This document shows, piece after piece, positions 1-8,317 of a DNA stretch of 64,000 nt. Location of the stretch: assembly GCF_028752835.1 (NCBI RefSeq), contig NZ_CP087952.1:725041-789040 (forward strand), in the 5' to 3' direction. This stretch comes from Desulfosarcina sp. BuS5. Lineage in GTDB: Bacteria; Desulfobacterota; Desulfobacteria; Desulfobacterales; BuS5. Made by a program: the position numbers and the translations under genes. The notes below the pieces were generated by a model. It searched no databases. It saw only the letters and a program-made list of their open reading frames with translations, and was not told where the DNA came from. How positions within the stretch are numbered: the stretch's first letter is position 1; the number at the start of each line of letters is the position of its first letter.

Positions 1-1
1 T

Positions 2-1165
2 TCTGAAAAACCCCAGGCTGAGCTTTGGATGGGGGCTCACCCCAAGGCTCCTTCCCGTGTAATGATCGGGGGGAAATGGATCGGCCTGGATAGATTGATC
101 GAGAGAGATCCCGAAGGAATTCTTGGTAAGGAGATCGCAAAAAAATTTAATAATCGGTTTCCTTATCTTTTTAAAGTGCTTGCGGCGGCAAGACCTTTGT
201 CCATACAGGCCCATCCGGATATTTTACAGGCCAAAAAAGGCTTTTTAAAAGAAAACCTGCGCGGGATTCCACTGGATGCCCCTGACAGAAACTATAAGGA
301 TGAGAATCATAAGCCGGAAATAATATGCGCCCTTACGCCCTTTTGGGCTCTGAATGGATTCAGGAGAATAAAAGATACCATATATTTTATGGAAAGGGTT
401 TGCGGTTCCGGGTTAAGCATGGAAATCGGTTATATCAGGAAAGAACCCGATTCGGCCGGTCTTAAAAAGTTTTTTAACAGTCTTATGAGCATTGAAGAGA
501 GCCGCTGCGCCAAAATAATAGATGAGGCTGTTTCCAATGCGCGTAATCTTGCAGAGAATAATGATGTATATAGATGGATAATCAAACTGCGGGATGAATA
601 TCCGGAAGATATTGGTGTGCTCTCCCCGGTATTTCTCAATCTTGTATGCCTTAAGCCCGGTCAGGCTATGTTTCTTCCGGCAGGTGAACTGCATGCCTAT
701 CTTGAAGGGCTGGGTATAGAACTTATGGCAAATTCGGACAATGTATTAAGGGGCGGTCTTACCTCCAAGCATATCGATCTGCCTGAGCTGTTAAATACTT
801 TGAACTTCCAGGAGAGGGATCCGGATATTCTTGAGCCTGTCTTAAGGTCGAACAATGAGAGTACTTATGTTTCAGGGGCTGAAGAGTTTGTACTTTCCGT
901 GATAACCTTGAAAGAAGGAGAAAAATATAGAAGCGCAGCAGACCGGAGCGCGGAGATTATACTTTGCATAAAAGGTGAAGCGACCTTACTCGAAGCGGGC
1001 ATAGAAAAAGAACTGATACTCTCTCAAGGGAATTCCGTGTTGATCCCTGCTGCTGTTGAAAAATATTCTATTTCGGGTGATGCTGTTTTTTACAAGGCTG
1101 CGTGTGTGGGAGATTTTTTTGCAAAAGTAAAAAAAAATATTGACATAAAAAAAAAATCAATATAA
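2..1165 (+). CDS. manA: Mannose-6-phosphate isomerase, class I (5' end outside window)
   Basis: Interconverts mannose 6-phosphate and fructose 6-phosphate in the cytoplasm, feeding GDP-mannose and polysaccharide synthesis. The reading frame is open to the left edge: codons 2-28 read SEKPQAELW directly before MGAHPKAPS, which is the conserved type I PMI stretch AELWMGAHPKAPS. The ATG at 29 is therefore internal and the first few dozen residues lie outside the window. Visible family marks are QAHPD, the zinc-ligand region NHKPE, and AGELHAYLEGLGIELMANSD followed by VLRGGLT. The end of the gene overlaps a TTGACA box of the next operon's promoter. Function is certain at family level; use in catabolism or glycan synthesis is open. 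Confidence 0.93.
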   Translation, partial: SEKPQAELWMGAHPKAPSRVMIGGKWIGLDRLIERDPEGILGKEIAKKFNNRFPYLFKVLAAARPLSIQAHPDILQAKKGFLKENLRGIPLDAPDRNYKDENHKPEIICALTPFWALNGFRRIKDTIYFMERVCGSGLSMEIGYIRKEPDSAGLKKFFNSLMSIEESRCAKIIDEAVSNARNLAENNDVYRWIIKLRDEYPEDIGVLSPVFLNLVCLKPGQAMFLPAGELHAYLEGLGIELMANSDNVLRGGLTSKHIDLPELLNTLNFQERDPDILEPVLRSNNESTYVSGAEEFVLSVITLKEGEKYRSAADRSAEIILCIKGEATLLEAGIEKELILSQGNSVLIPAAVEKYSISGDAVFYKAACVGDFFAKVKKNIDIKKKSI

Positions 1166-1180
1166 AAAATATTTTATAAT
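1140..1180 (+). promoter_or_regulatory. Putative promoter of the aromatic operon leader
   Basis: A perfect TTGACA lies at 1140-1145 in the last codons of manA. It is followed by a very AT-rich stretch with TATAAA at 1161-1166 (15-bp spacer) and a perfect TATAAT at 1175-1180. Which -10 is used cannot be decided from sequence. Either start would give a transcript carrying the leader peptide at 1201. Confidence 0.5.
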
Positions 1181-1200
1181 TTTTCAGGATGGTTATTTTG

Positions 1201-1269
1201 ATGTGTAAGTTTTTTGCCAGGTTTTTTTATTTTTATTTTTTTATTTCGAGTCTGCCTGGCTTGCTTTGA
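1201..1269 (+). CDS. Phe/Tyr-rich leader peptide of the aromatic operon (22 aa)
   Basis: A short ORF starts at ATG 1201, with an AGGA at 1186-1189 as a possible ribosome site. It begins MCKFFARFFYFYFFI and ends at TGA 1267-1269. Residues 4-14 hold seven Phe and two Tyr, the pattern of attenuator leader peptides such as that of enterobacterial pheA. Two terminator-like hairpins follow directly and the operon beyond contains pheA and most of the shikimate pathway. The peptide most likely senses charged tRNA-Phe/Tyr through ribosome stalling and has no function of its own. Translation is inferred, not shown. Confidence 0.75.
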   Translation: MCKFFARFFYFYFFISSLPGLL

Positions 1270-1331
1270 AAAAGAACCAAAATCTATAGGAAACAAAGCT
1301 GTGGGCAGAATTTTTATGCCGCAGCTTTTTT
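1216..1331 (+). promoter_or_regulatory. Transcription attenuator: pause, antiterminator and terminator stems
   Basis: Alternative pairings can be read by eye. GCCAGG (1216-1221) pairs with CCTGGC (1255-1260), enclosing the Phe/Tyr codons. TCTGCC (1251-1256) pairs with GGCAGA (1304-1309) as an antiterminator. AAGCTG (1296-1301) and GGCA (1304-1307) pair with CAGCTT (1322-1327) and TGCC (1317-1320), followed by six T, as a terminator. The last two pairings share 1304-1307 and so exclude each other. A ribosome stalled on early Phe codons would cover 1216-1221 and leave 1251-1256 free, favouring readthrough under Phe/Tyr starvation. This is the classical attenuation layout, inferred from sequence. 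Confidence 0.68.
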
Positions 1332-1334
1332 AGA

Positions 1335-1366
1335 AAGGCTGTGGAGTTTACTTCACGGCCTTTTTT
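1335..1366 (+). terminator. Second terminator-like hairpin in the aromatic leader
   Basis: AAGGCTGTG (1335-1343) pairs with CACGGCCTT (1354-1362) with one G-U pair around a 10-nt loop, followed by a T run to 1366. It lies just after the attenuator terminator and 90 nt before the first structural gene, so it may be a second attenuation step or a backup stop. Confidence 0.6.
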
Positions 1367-1458
1367 GTTTATAACCTTCCAGAGTATAGGAATTACGGTT
1401 TTACAGGTTTTGAGAAAGTTTTGATATATTCTATTAATAGATTGTGTTAGGGGGATGT

Positions 1459-2256
1459 ATGACATTTCTAGGAAAACAAATCAGGATGGAGCGGATTTTA
1501 AATCGGAATACCGGCAGAACCGTCATTGTTCCGATGGATCACGGTCTTTCCGTAGGTCCCATACCGGGTGTGATAGATATGAGAAACGCAGTCCGGAAAG
1601 TGGCGGAAGGCGGGGCTAACGCTATTGTTGAACATAAAGGTCTCGTTAAGGCAGGACATCGCAGAGAGGGTAATGATATAGGATTGATAATACATCTTTC
1701 CGGATCAACAAGCCTGTCTCCTTTCCCGAATTCCAAGTCACTGGTATGCTCTGTGGAAGAGGCTGTAAAACTTGGGGCAGATGCAGTCTCCATACATGTG
1801 AACATAGGTGATGATAATGAAAAGGATATGTTGAAGGATTTCGGCCTGGTAAGTTATGAAGCTCGGACATGGGGGATGCCGCTTCTTGCCATGATTTATC
1901 CCAGGGGAGAGAAGATCAAGGATGAATATGATGTGAAATTTGTAAAGCACGCGGCACGTATCGGTGACGAGATGGGCGCTGATATTGTCAAGGTTTCATA
2001 CACCGGAAGTCCTGAATCATTTCGTGAAGTAGTTTCGGGCTGTTCGGTGCCGGTGGTAATAGCCGGGGGCGAAAAGATGGATTCCGACCAGGCAATACTG
2101 GAGATGGTTAAAGGCTCGATAGATGCCGGGGGATCGGGTGTATCAATAGGCCGTAATGTTTTTCAGCATAGGGATTCAACACGAATGGTGCGTGCCATAT
2201 CCTTGATTGTAAATGAGAACGGAACCGTTGATGAAGCTCTTGGAATACTTGGATAA
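1459..2256 (+). CDS. aroA': 2-amino-3,7-dideoxy-D-threo-hept-6-ulosonate (ADTH) synthase
   Basis: Class I aldolase of the FbaB/DhnA family. It performs the first step of the archaeal-type route to dehydroquinate, joining aspartate semialdehyde to a methylglyoxal-derived sugar phosphate to give ADTH. Family marks are [14 protein letters not shown] near the N-terminus, the Schiff-base lysine in [18 protein letters not shown] and [14 protein letters not shown]. The start is placed at ATG 1459 because GGGGGA (1450-1455) precedes it; a GTG at 1444 is in frame. It pairs functionally with the DHQ synthase II gene downstream, which makes ADTH synthesis much more likely than a fructose-bisphosphate aldolase role. 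About 266 aa, normal for the family. Confidence 0.88.
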   Translation: MTFLGKQIRMERILNRNTGRTVIVPMDHGLSVGPIPGVIDMRNAVRKVAEGGANAIVEHKGLVKAGHRREGNDIGLIIHLSGSTSLSPFPNSKSLVCSVEEAVKLGADAVSIHVNIGDDNEKDMLKDFGLVSYEARTWGMPLLAMIYPRGEKIKDEYDVKFVKHAARIGDEMGADIVKVSYTGSPESFREVVSGCSVPVVIAGGEKMDSDQAILEMVKGSIDAGGSGVSIGRNVFQHRDSTRMVRAISLIVNENGTVDEALGILG

Positions 2257-2270
2257 AGATAGGTATGATA

Positions 2271-2398
2271 TATAAATTTTCAGATAATTACCTGATTTTA
2301 AAATTTGGCATAAGGCCGGAGGTGGTAGAGACGCAAAATTTTGCGTCTCTACTCCGACGACCGATAACGCAGTGAAATTATTTATGTGACAATCTATA
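2271..2398 (+). repeat. MITE-like repeat, copy A (palindromic core)
   Basis: About 128 bp whose ends resemble inverted repeats (TCAGATAATT near the left end, TGTGACAATCTATAG at the right). In the middle is a perfect 28-bp palindrome containing AGACGCAAAATTTTGCGTCT. A closely related copy in the opposite orientation lies at 21189-21317. It codes for nothing and separates two genes that must work together. Confidence 0.75.
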
Positions 2399-2498
2399 GG
2401 CTGTCACATAATTCATTTCACAAGGCCAGAGGGAGGAAGGCGTATTGAAATACTCCGACGACCGATAACGCAGTGAAATTATTTATGTGACAGTCTAT
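2398..2498 (+). repeat. MITE-like repeat, copy B (adjacent, different core)
   Basis: Directly abuts copy A and shares its right half almost exactly (CTCCGACGACCGATAACGCA through TGTGACAGTCTATA), but has a different left half and a short core (GTATTGAAATAC). An inverted near-copy is at 60802-60907. Ends are inverted repeats of the CTATAG..TGTCACATAA type. Copies A and B together make the 260-nt gap between the first two aromatic genes. Confidence 0.75.
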
Positions 2499-2516
2499 AC
2501 TTTAAAGGATAATAAA

Positions 2517-3509
2517 ATGCGTACAATATGGGTAAAAGTTGATCCGTGGGACAAGAAGATAGTTACCACAGCTCTTGAAGGCGGGGCCGATGGTATCATG
2601 GTGCCGAAAGGATTTTCCGAAAAAGTAAAACAACTTGGAAGAATTCAGACCATATCGGAAGACGGTGATCTGAAAACAGGAAAAGATGTAGTCATTTTTA
2701 CAATTAAAAGCGGTGAAGATGAGGATGAGATTGTAAAACTGAGCCAGGACAAAAAGGTTATTTTAAAATGTACCGACTGGACAGTTATTCCACTTGAGAA
2801 TCTGATTGCGAAAGGGGCCGATGTGATTGCAGAGGTTGAGAATCTCAGGGATGCTGAGACGGCTTTCGGAATACTCGAAAAAGGGGTAAAACAGATTCTT
2901 TTTCATACATCGGACGTTTTAGAGTTAAAAAAGGCGCTGTCCGTGCTCTGCTCCGATGAAGAGAAAACCTCCTTGCAAGAGGCCGAGATAAGCGATATTA
3001 TTCCCTTGGGAATGGGTGACCGGGTATGTGTGGATACATGTACATCTATGTCAATAGGTGAAGGAATGCTTGTCGGCAACAGTAGCAGCGCTCTTTTTCT
3101 TGTGCATTCGGAGAGCATATCCAACCCATATGTTGCACCAAGACCTTTCAGGGTAAATGCAGGGCCGGTTCATGCATACACAAGAGTGCCCGGCGGCAAA
3201 ACAAGATATCTTTCAGAGCTGGCCGCCGGTGATCAGATTCTTGTTACTGATTTTCAAGGCCGTACAACAATAGGCATTGTAGGACGCCTGAAAATTGAAA
3301 AACGACCGCTGATGCTTGTCAAGGCGGTTGTGGCCGGCACGGATATTACAACCATTCTTCAGAATGCGGAGACAATTCGGCTTACCGCTCCTGACGGCAA
3401 TCCCGTGTCGGTTGTCAGTCTTAAACCGGGAGACAGAGTTATGGTGGCGGTGGAGGCCGGGGGACGGCATTTCGGCCATAAAATTGATGAAACAATAACG
3501 GAAAAATAG
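2517..3509 (+). CDS. aroB': 3-dehydroquinate synthase II
   Basis: Converts ADTH to 3-dehydroquinate by NAD-dependent oxidative deamination and cyclisation, replacing the DAHP-based AroB reaction. The protein begins MRTIWVKVDPWDKKIVTTAL and carries GGADGIMVPKGF, MGDRVCVDTCTSMSIGEGML and NAGPVHAYTRVPGGKTRYLS, all typical of the MJ1249 family. The start is ATG 2517, behind AAAGGA at 2504-2509; an in-frame GTG at 2487 lies inside the repeat and is unlikely. About 330 aa. It lies 19 nt after the repeat pair and 6 nt before pheA. Confidence 0.92.
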   Translation: MRTIWVKVDPWDKKIVTTALEGGADGIMVPKGFSEKVKQLGRIQTISEDGDLKTGKDVVIFTIKSGEDEDEIVKLSQDKKVILKCTDWTVIPLENLIAKGADVIAEVENLRDAETAFGILEKGVKQILFHTSDVLELKKALSVLCSDEEKTSLQEAEISDIIPLGMGDRVCVDTCTSMSIGEGMLVGNSSSALFLVHSESISNPYVAPRPFRVNAGPVHAYTRVPGGKTRYLSELAAGDQILVTDFQGRTTIGIVGRLKIEKRPLMLVKAVVAGTDITTILQNAETIRLTAPDGNPVSVVSLKPGDRVMVAVEAGGRHFGHKIDETITEK

Positions 3510-3515
3510 TATATT

Positions 3516-4622
3516 ATGGCATTACCGGAAGAGAATACCAGGAACTTCCAGGATTCCCGTATCCTGGAAGCAAGAAAGGCCATAGATGAGATAGACTCGA
3601 AAATACTCGATCTGATCAATCAGAGGCTGCTTCATGCAAGGGAGATCGGCCGCGTTAAACATGATAAAGGCGGCAAGGTATTGGACAACCAACGGGAAAT
3701 AGAAATAATGGACAGGCTGATTTCTTTGAACAAAGGCCCTGTGAGAAATGATACGATTATACAGATTTTTCAGGATATCATTTCGGAATCCCGCGAGATC
3801 CAGAGGCCGCAAAAGGTCTCATATCTCGGCCCTGAAGCTACTTTTACACATATTGCGGCCATGAGTCATTTTGGCCGTCCCCCTTCTTTTCTACCCCAAA
3901 CCAGCATACGGGATGTTTTTACGGAAGTTGAAAAGGGTGCATCTGCATATGGCGTTGTGCCGGCGGAAAATTCCATTGAGGGGGCTGTTAATCATACCCT
4001 GGATCTCTTCTTTGAATCGGATTTAAAAGTATGCGCAGAGATATATCAGCCCATATCCCATGATCTATTATCTTTAACGGGTGATTTGAATAAGATTGAA
4101 AAAATATATTCCCATCCCCAGGCTTTCGGGCAATGCCGCAAATGGCTGAGAAGATATCTGCCGGGTATACCCCTTGAGGAATGCAGCAGCACGGCCCGGG
4201 CCGCCCAGAAAGCTTCGGAAGAGGAGAGAACCGCAGCGATTGCAAGCAGCGCGGCGGCGCAAATATATAAACTGCTTGTGGCTGAGTCCGGGATTCAGGA
4301 TTTTGCGCATAATGTAACGAGATTTCTTGTTATAGGAAACGATGAAACCCATAGAACCGGGAAAGACAAAACATCAATAATGTTTGCTACTATTCATGCC
4401 CCAGGGGCACTGCACATGGCGCTGGAGCCGATTGCAAAAGCAGGTATCAATATGGTTAAACTTGAGTCGCGTCCTACTAAACATGAAAACTGGAACTATT
4501 TTTTCTTTGTCGATATAGAAGGCCATCTGGAGGATCCAAAGGTCAATGATACTTTCAACAGCATGCAGGAATTTTGCCAGTATTTGAAATGTTTAGGCTC
4601 ATATCCAAAGGCCAGGGAGTAA
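3516..4622 (+). CDS. pheA: Bifunctional chorismate mutase / prephenate dehydratase
   Basis: Makes phenylpyruvate from chorismate through prephenate. Domain order: AroQ-type chorismate mutase at about residues 15-95 (ILEARKAIDEIDSKILDLIN), prephenate dehydratase at about 105-280 (YLGPEATFTH, NSIEGAVNHTLDLFFES, and the catalytic-loop motif NVTRFLVIGN), then an ACT domain at about 290-360 (KDKTSIMFATIH, KLESRPTK), the usual site of phenylalanine feedback inhibition. The ESRP motif of the Phe-binding ACT domain is present. At 368 aa it has normal P-protein length. The Phe-rich leader upstream of the operon fits this product. Confidence 0.95.
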   Translation: MALPEENTRNFQDSRILEARKAIDEIDSKILDLINQRLLHAREIGRVKHDKGGKVLDNQREIEIMDRLISLNKGPVRNDTIIQIFQDIISESREIQRPQKVSYLGPEATFTHIAAMSHFGRPPSFLPQTSIRDVFTEVEKGASAYGVVPAENSIEGAVNHTLDLFFESDLKVCAEIYQPISHDLLSLTGDLNKIEKIYSHPQAFGQCRKWLRRYLPGIPLEECSSTARAAQKASEEERTAAIASSAAAQIYKLLVAESGIQDFAHNVTRFLVIGNDETHRTGKDKTSIMFATIHAPGALHMALEPIAKAGINMVKLESRPTKHENWNYFFFVDIEGHLEDPKVNDTFNSMQEFCQYLKCLGSYPKARE

Positions 4623-4627
4623 AACAA

Positions 4628-5449
4628 ATGAAGATTAGTGCAACAACCTCCACCTATTGTGTTATAGGAGATCCCATCGCCCACAGCTTGAGCCCTGTAA
4701 TGCATAATGCCGCATTTCAGGATGCTGGATATAACGGGGCATATCTGGCCTTTAATGTAAAAGATGTTGCTTCCGCAATGGCCGGTTTTAAAGGACTCGG
4801 CATTAAAGGCGCCAGCGTAACGATTCCTCATAAAATTGCTGTAATGGAATTTCTCGACCATATTGATGAGACGGCTGTAAAGATCGGCGCTGTTAATACT
4901 ATAGTCAACAAAGACGGAAAGCTTCTTGGATATAATACGGACTGCCTGGGAGCCACCCGCGCTTTGCTTGAGAAAACGGAAATAAAGGATAAACAGGTGG
5001 TGCTGGCCGGAGCCGGCGGAGCAGCACGCGCCATAGGTTTCGGCATCCTGGCTGAGGGTGGAAGTCTGACCATTATTAATATCCTGGAGGATGAAGGTAA
5101 AAATCTGGCAAATGATCTGGGCGTAAATTATTATCCGCTTGAGCATTTCAAACATCTTGACTGTGATATACTGATTAATGCCACTCCCCTGGGCATGACT
5201 CCGAATATAAATGACATGGTAGTTGAGGGTGAATATCTGGGAAGTGGTATGACCGTAATGGATATTGTTTACAACCCGCTTAAGACACGACTTTTAAAAG
5301 AGGCTGAAGCAATCGGATGCAATACTGTTGACGGGGTATCCATGTTTGTTTATCAGGGCGTTGCGCAGTTTGAGATGTGGACAGGTCTGAAGTCGCCGGT
5401 TGAGTTAATGCGGGGGATAGTTGTCGCAGCCCTGGGGGAGAATGCTTAA
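4628..5449 (+). CDS. aroE: Shikimate dehydrogenase
   Basis: NADPH-dependent reduction of 3-dehydroshikimate to shikimate. N-terminal substrate domain with YCVIGDPIAHSLSPVMHNAAF and SVTIPHKIAVMEFLD; NADP site GAGGAARAIGFGI; C-terminal GVSMFVYQGVAQFEMWTG. The start is ATG 4628, preceded by AGGGAG at 4613-4618. The frame is open further upstream, but into the pheA end. About 273 aa with no fused dehydroquinate dehydratase domain, so the AroD step must be encoded elsewhere in the genome. Confidence 0.94.
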   Translation: MKISATTSTYCVIGDPIAHSLSPVMHNAAFQDAGYNGAYLAFNVKDVASAMAGFKGLGIKGASVTIPHKIAVMEFLDHIDETAVKIGAVNTIVNKDGKLLGYNTDCLGATRALLEKTEIKDKQVVLAGAGGAARAIGFGILAEGGSLTIINILEDEGKNLANDLGVNYYPLEHFKHLDCDILINATPLGMTPNINDMVVEGEYLGSGMTVMDIVYNPLKTRLLKEAEAIGCNTVDGVSMFVYQGVAQFEMWTGLKSPVELMRGIVVAALGENA

Positions 5450-5453
5450 CAGT

Positions 5454-6716
5454 ATGATTGAGATAAGATCCGGGAAGATCCGGGATTGCAGCGTAACAGT
5501 GCCAGGTTCAAAGAGTTACACCCACAGGATGTTGATAGCTGCGGCCCTGTCAGACGGAATCTGTAAAATAACCAACTCCCTGCAAAGTGAAGATACCATT
5601 CTTACCAGCAACGCCCTGCGGCAAATGGGAGTTACGGTATATTCAGAAGGCGGCCAACTGCTGGTGCATGGAACAGGTGGTGCAATTGGTACATGCGGGG
5701 AATCTGTATATCTCGCAAATTCCGGCACATCCATGCGGCTGTTGACTTCGGTTGCCGCTCTGGGAAAGGGAATTTACAGGCTTACAGGCACAGAGCGGAT
5801 GAGTGAACGACCGATTCAGGATCTCCTCGATGCTTTAAACAGCATCGGCGTAAATGCGTACTCTATGTCAAAAAACGGCTGTCCTCCGGTTGAAGTTGAA
5901 GGAGGCATCATAAAAGGAGGGAAACTCTCGATAAACTGCGGCATCAGCAGCCAGTTTCTTTCTTCGCTGCTTTTGATAGCCCCTTATACCCAAAAAGGAC
6001 TCGATATTACTGTCAGCGAAGGCCCGGTATCCAGGCCTTATCTTGATATGACCGTTGATGTAATGTCTTTGCTTGGCATAAATGTTGAGCGGGACGGTTA
6101 TAAAAGGTTTAAGATCGAGGGTGGCCGGAAATACATATCAGGTGATTATATGGTTGAACCTGACTCTTCGCAGGCGAGTTATTTCTGGGCTGCGGCGGCT
6201 GTAACCGGAGCGAGTATAAAAGTGAAAGGGATTAATAAATTTTCCAGACAGGGAGATGTCCGTTTTGCAAGGGTGCTGGAATCGATGGGCTGCAAAGTCG
6301 TTTATGAAGATGACGGCATAACGGTTACAGGCGGAGCTCTTGCTGCTGTGGAAGCGGATATGTCGGATATGCCTGATATTGTACCTACTTTGGCGGTTGT
6401 AGCTGCTTTTGCAAAGGGCGTAACACGCATAACCAATGTGGCACATTTAAAAGCAAAAGAGAGTGACAGACTCGGATCCGTTGCCAACGAATTGAAGAAG
6501 ATGGGTATAGATGCCGTTGCAACTGATTCGGGCTTGATTATTCAAGGCGGAGTTCCGTGCGGTGCTGAAATAGATACATATAATGATCATAGAATCGCAA
6601 TGAGTTTTGCGGTGGCGGGTTTAAATATTCCAGGCGTTTTTATTAAAGACGAAAAGTGTGTTCAAAAATCTTTCCCGGAATTCTGGAATGTTTTCGGAGA
6701 TATGTATAAACGATGA
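5454..6716 (+). CDS. aroA: 3-phosphoshikimate 1-carboxyvinyltransferase (EPSP synthase)
   Basis: Transfers enolpyruvate from PEP to shikimate 3-phosphate. Motifs seen: VPGSKSYTHR (PEP-binding lysine region), LANSGTSMRLL, GTERMSERPI, the catalytic Asp region DMPDIVPTLAVVA, SDRLGSVANEL and TYNDHRIAMSF. The start is placed at ATG 5454 (MIEIRSGK), the usual beginning of the fold. An ATG at 5442 is in frame but sits one base after GGGGAG, too close for a ribosome site. The gene begins 4 nt after the aroE stop and overlaps aroK by 4 nt. Confidence 0.93.
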   Translation: MIEIRSGKIRDCSVTVPGSKSYTHRMLIAAALSDGICKITNSLQSEDTILTSNALRQMGVTVYSEGGQLLVHGTGGAIGTCGESVYLANSGTSMRLLTSVAALGKGIYRLTGTERMSERPIQDLLDALNSIGVNAYSMSKNGCPPVEVEGGIIKGGKLSINCGISSQFLSSLLLIAPYTQKGLDITVSEGPVSRPYLDMTVDVMSLLGINVERDGYKRFKIEGGRKYISGDYMVEPDSSQASYFWAAAAVTGASIKVKGINKFSRQGDVRFARVLESMGCKVVYEDDGITVTGGALAAVEADMSDMPDIVPTLAVVAAFAKGVTRITNVAHLKAKESDRLGSVANELKKMGIDAVATDSGLIIQGGVPCGAEIDTYNDHRIAMSFAVAGLNIPGVFIKDEKCVQKSFPEFWNVFGDMYKR

Positions 6717-7228
6717 CTATTTTTTTGATAGGATATCGGTGCACCGGTAAAACTTCGGTCGGCAAAGCCCTGGCAGACAAGCTGAAATTGCCTTTTGTAG
6801 ATGCGGATCTATTGCTGGTTGAAGAATATGGCGTGACCATAAGTGAAATGGTGGCAAAAGAAGGCTGGCAGCCGTTTCGGGAAAAAGAGGGCCGCATACT
6901 GGCCAGAATCTGCAAGATGGGCGACCAGGTTGTCGCTACAGGAGGAGGAGTCATCCTTGACAAAAAGAATGTCTCCTTAATGAAAGCGAGCGGGACTTGC
7001 GTATGGTTAAAGGCCGGAGCTGAAACTATAAAAAAAAGAATCGTTCAGGATGAAAAAACTGAAGATTCACGTCCTTCGCTCACAAACAGGGGATTGCTGG
7101 AGGAAATAGAAGATACCCTCTCTGAGAGAAATCCTCTTTATGAAGATGCCATGGATTTTTCCGTTGACACGGATGGGAAACAAATCGAAGAGATATGTGA
7201 AATAATTGTTAATGAGCTGAAGCCTTAG
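6713..7228 (+). CDS. aroK: Shikimate kinase
   Basis: Phosphorylates shikimate at the 3-hydroxyl with ATP. 171 aa, typical size. The P-loop is GYRCTGKTSVGKAL at residues 6-19, the shikimate-binding acidic motif DADLLLVEEYG follows, then EGWQPFREKEGRIL and the GGG motif VVATGGGVI. The ATG overlaps the aroA stop (ATGA), indicating translational coupling. Confidence 0.94.
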   Translation: MTIFLIGYRCTGKTSVGKALADKLKLPFVDADLLLVEEYGVTISEMVAKEGWQPFREKEGRILARICKMGDQVVATGGGVILDKKNVSLMKASGTCVWLKAGAETIKKRIVQDEKTEDSRPSLTNRGLLEEIEDTLSERNPLYEDAMDFSVDTDGKQIEEICEIIVNELKP

Positions 7229-7252
7229 CCCCTCAGCCTATAAAGGTTATAA

Positions 7253-8317
7253 ATGCCGGGAAACAGTTTTGGAACAATATTCAGAATAACCACCTGGGGC
7301 GAATCACACGGAAAAGGAGTTGGCGTAGTTGTTGACGGCTGCCCTCCCGGGATACCCTTGAGTGAACATATCATACAAAAGATGCTTGATCGGAGAAGAC
7401 CGGGCGGTTCTTCGACCAGCACATCCCGAAAAGAGCCTGACCAGGCTGTTATAATGTCCGGTCTTTTTGAGGGGTTGACAACCGGCACGCCTTTGTTGAT
7501 CATGGTCAGAAATAAGGATGCCAGGTCAAACGCCTATGCGCCCTATGCACAACTTTTCAGACCGGGACATGGTGATATAACATATCAGGCTAAATACGGG
7601 ATTCGCGACTGGAGGGGCGGGGGAAGATCTTCTGCCCGTGAGACAGTCGCCCGTGTGGCTTCCGGAGCAGTTGCCAGGGCACTGCTGGAAACTGTGAATA
7701 TCAATGTTTCTGCTTATACGGTAAAACTTGGCGGTGTCAAAGCGGAAAAACGGGATTTGGATACAGTAGCCGAGAATATGTTTTTATGCCCGGATCCTGA
7801 AGCTGCCCTGAAAATGGAGAATCGTGTAAAGCAGGTTAAAAAAGACGGTGATTCCCTGGGTGGAATAGTTGAGATTGTAGCCCGGGGAGTCCCGGCGGGC
7901 CTGGGCGAACCTGTTTTTGACAAGCTTGATGCTGAATTGGCCAAGGGGCTGATGAGCATCGGGGCCGTTAAAGGTGTGGAGATAGGTTCGGGCTTTGAAG
8001 CTGCCCGTAAGTTAGGTTCTGAAAATAATGATCCGATCCTTCCGGATGGTTTTGATACTAATAACGCGGGCGGAATACTGGCCGGAATATCAAATGGTGA
8101 TGATATAATAATTCGTATTGCCGTAAAGCCGATTCCGTCCATAAGCCTGGATCAGCGCACAATTGATATTAAAAAAAAAATAAATACTATTTCTATAAAA
8201 GGACGGCACGATATATCCGCTATACCGAGAATAAACGTGGTATGCGAGTCTATGGTTTACCTGGTTCTGGCAGATCATTATCTGCGGCAAAAGGCGATTA
8301 TGAATAATGGAGGGTGA
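7253..8317 (+). CDS. aroC: Chorismate synthase
   Basis: Final common step, EPSP to chorismate, needing reduced FMN. 354 aa. Signatures are WGESHGKGVGVVVDGCPPG near the N-terminus, RPGHGDITYQAKYGIRDWRG and GGGRSSARETVARVASGA in the middle, and AVKPIPSI with RHDISAIPR at the C-terminal side. It lies 24 nt after aroK and overlaps the next gene by 11 nt. Confidence 0.96.
   Translation: MPGNSFGTIFRITTWGESHGKGVGVVVDGCPPGIPLSEHIIQKMLDRRRPGGSSTSTSRKEPDQAVIMSGLFEGLTTGTPLLIMVRNKDARSNAYAPYAQLFRPGHGDITYQAKYGIRDWRGGGRSSARETVARVASGAVARALLETVNINVSAYTVKLGGVKAEKRDLDTVAENMFLCPDPEAALKMENRVKQVKKDGDSLGGIVEIVARGVPAGLGEPVFDKLDAELAKGLMSIGAVKGVEIGSGFEAARKLGSENNDPILPDGFDTNNAGGILAGISNGDDIIIRIAVKPIPSISLDQRTIDIKKKINTISIKGRHDISAIPRINVVCESMVYLVLADHYLRQKAIMNNGG

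Noticed and set aside
4496-5155. A 219-aa open frame on the minus strand
   Set aside because: It is antisense to pheA and aroE, which have full domain evidence; no family features of its own.
7714-8142. A 142-aa minus-strand ORF
   Set aside because: Shadow of aroC; serine/proline-rich composition typical of antisense frames.
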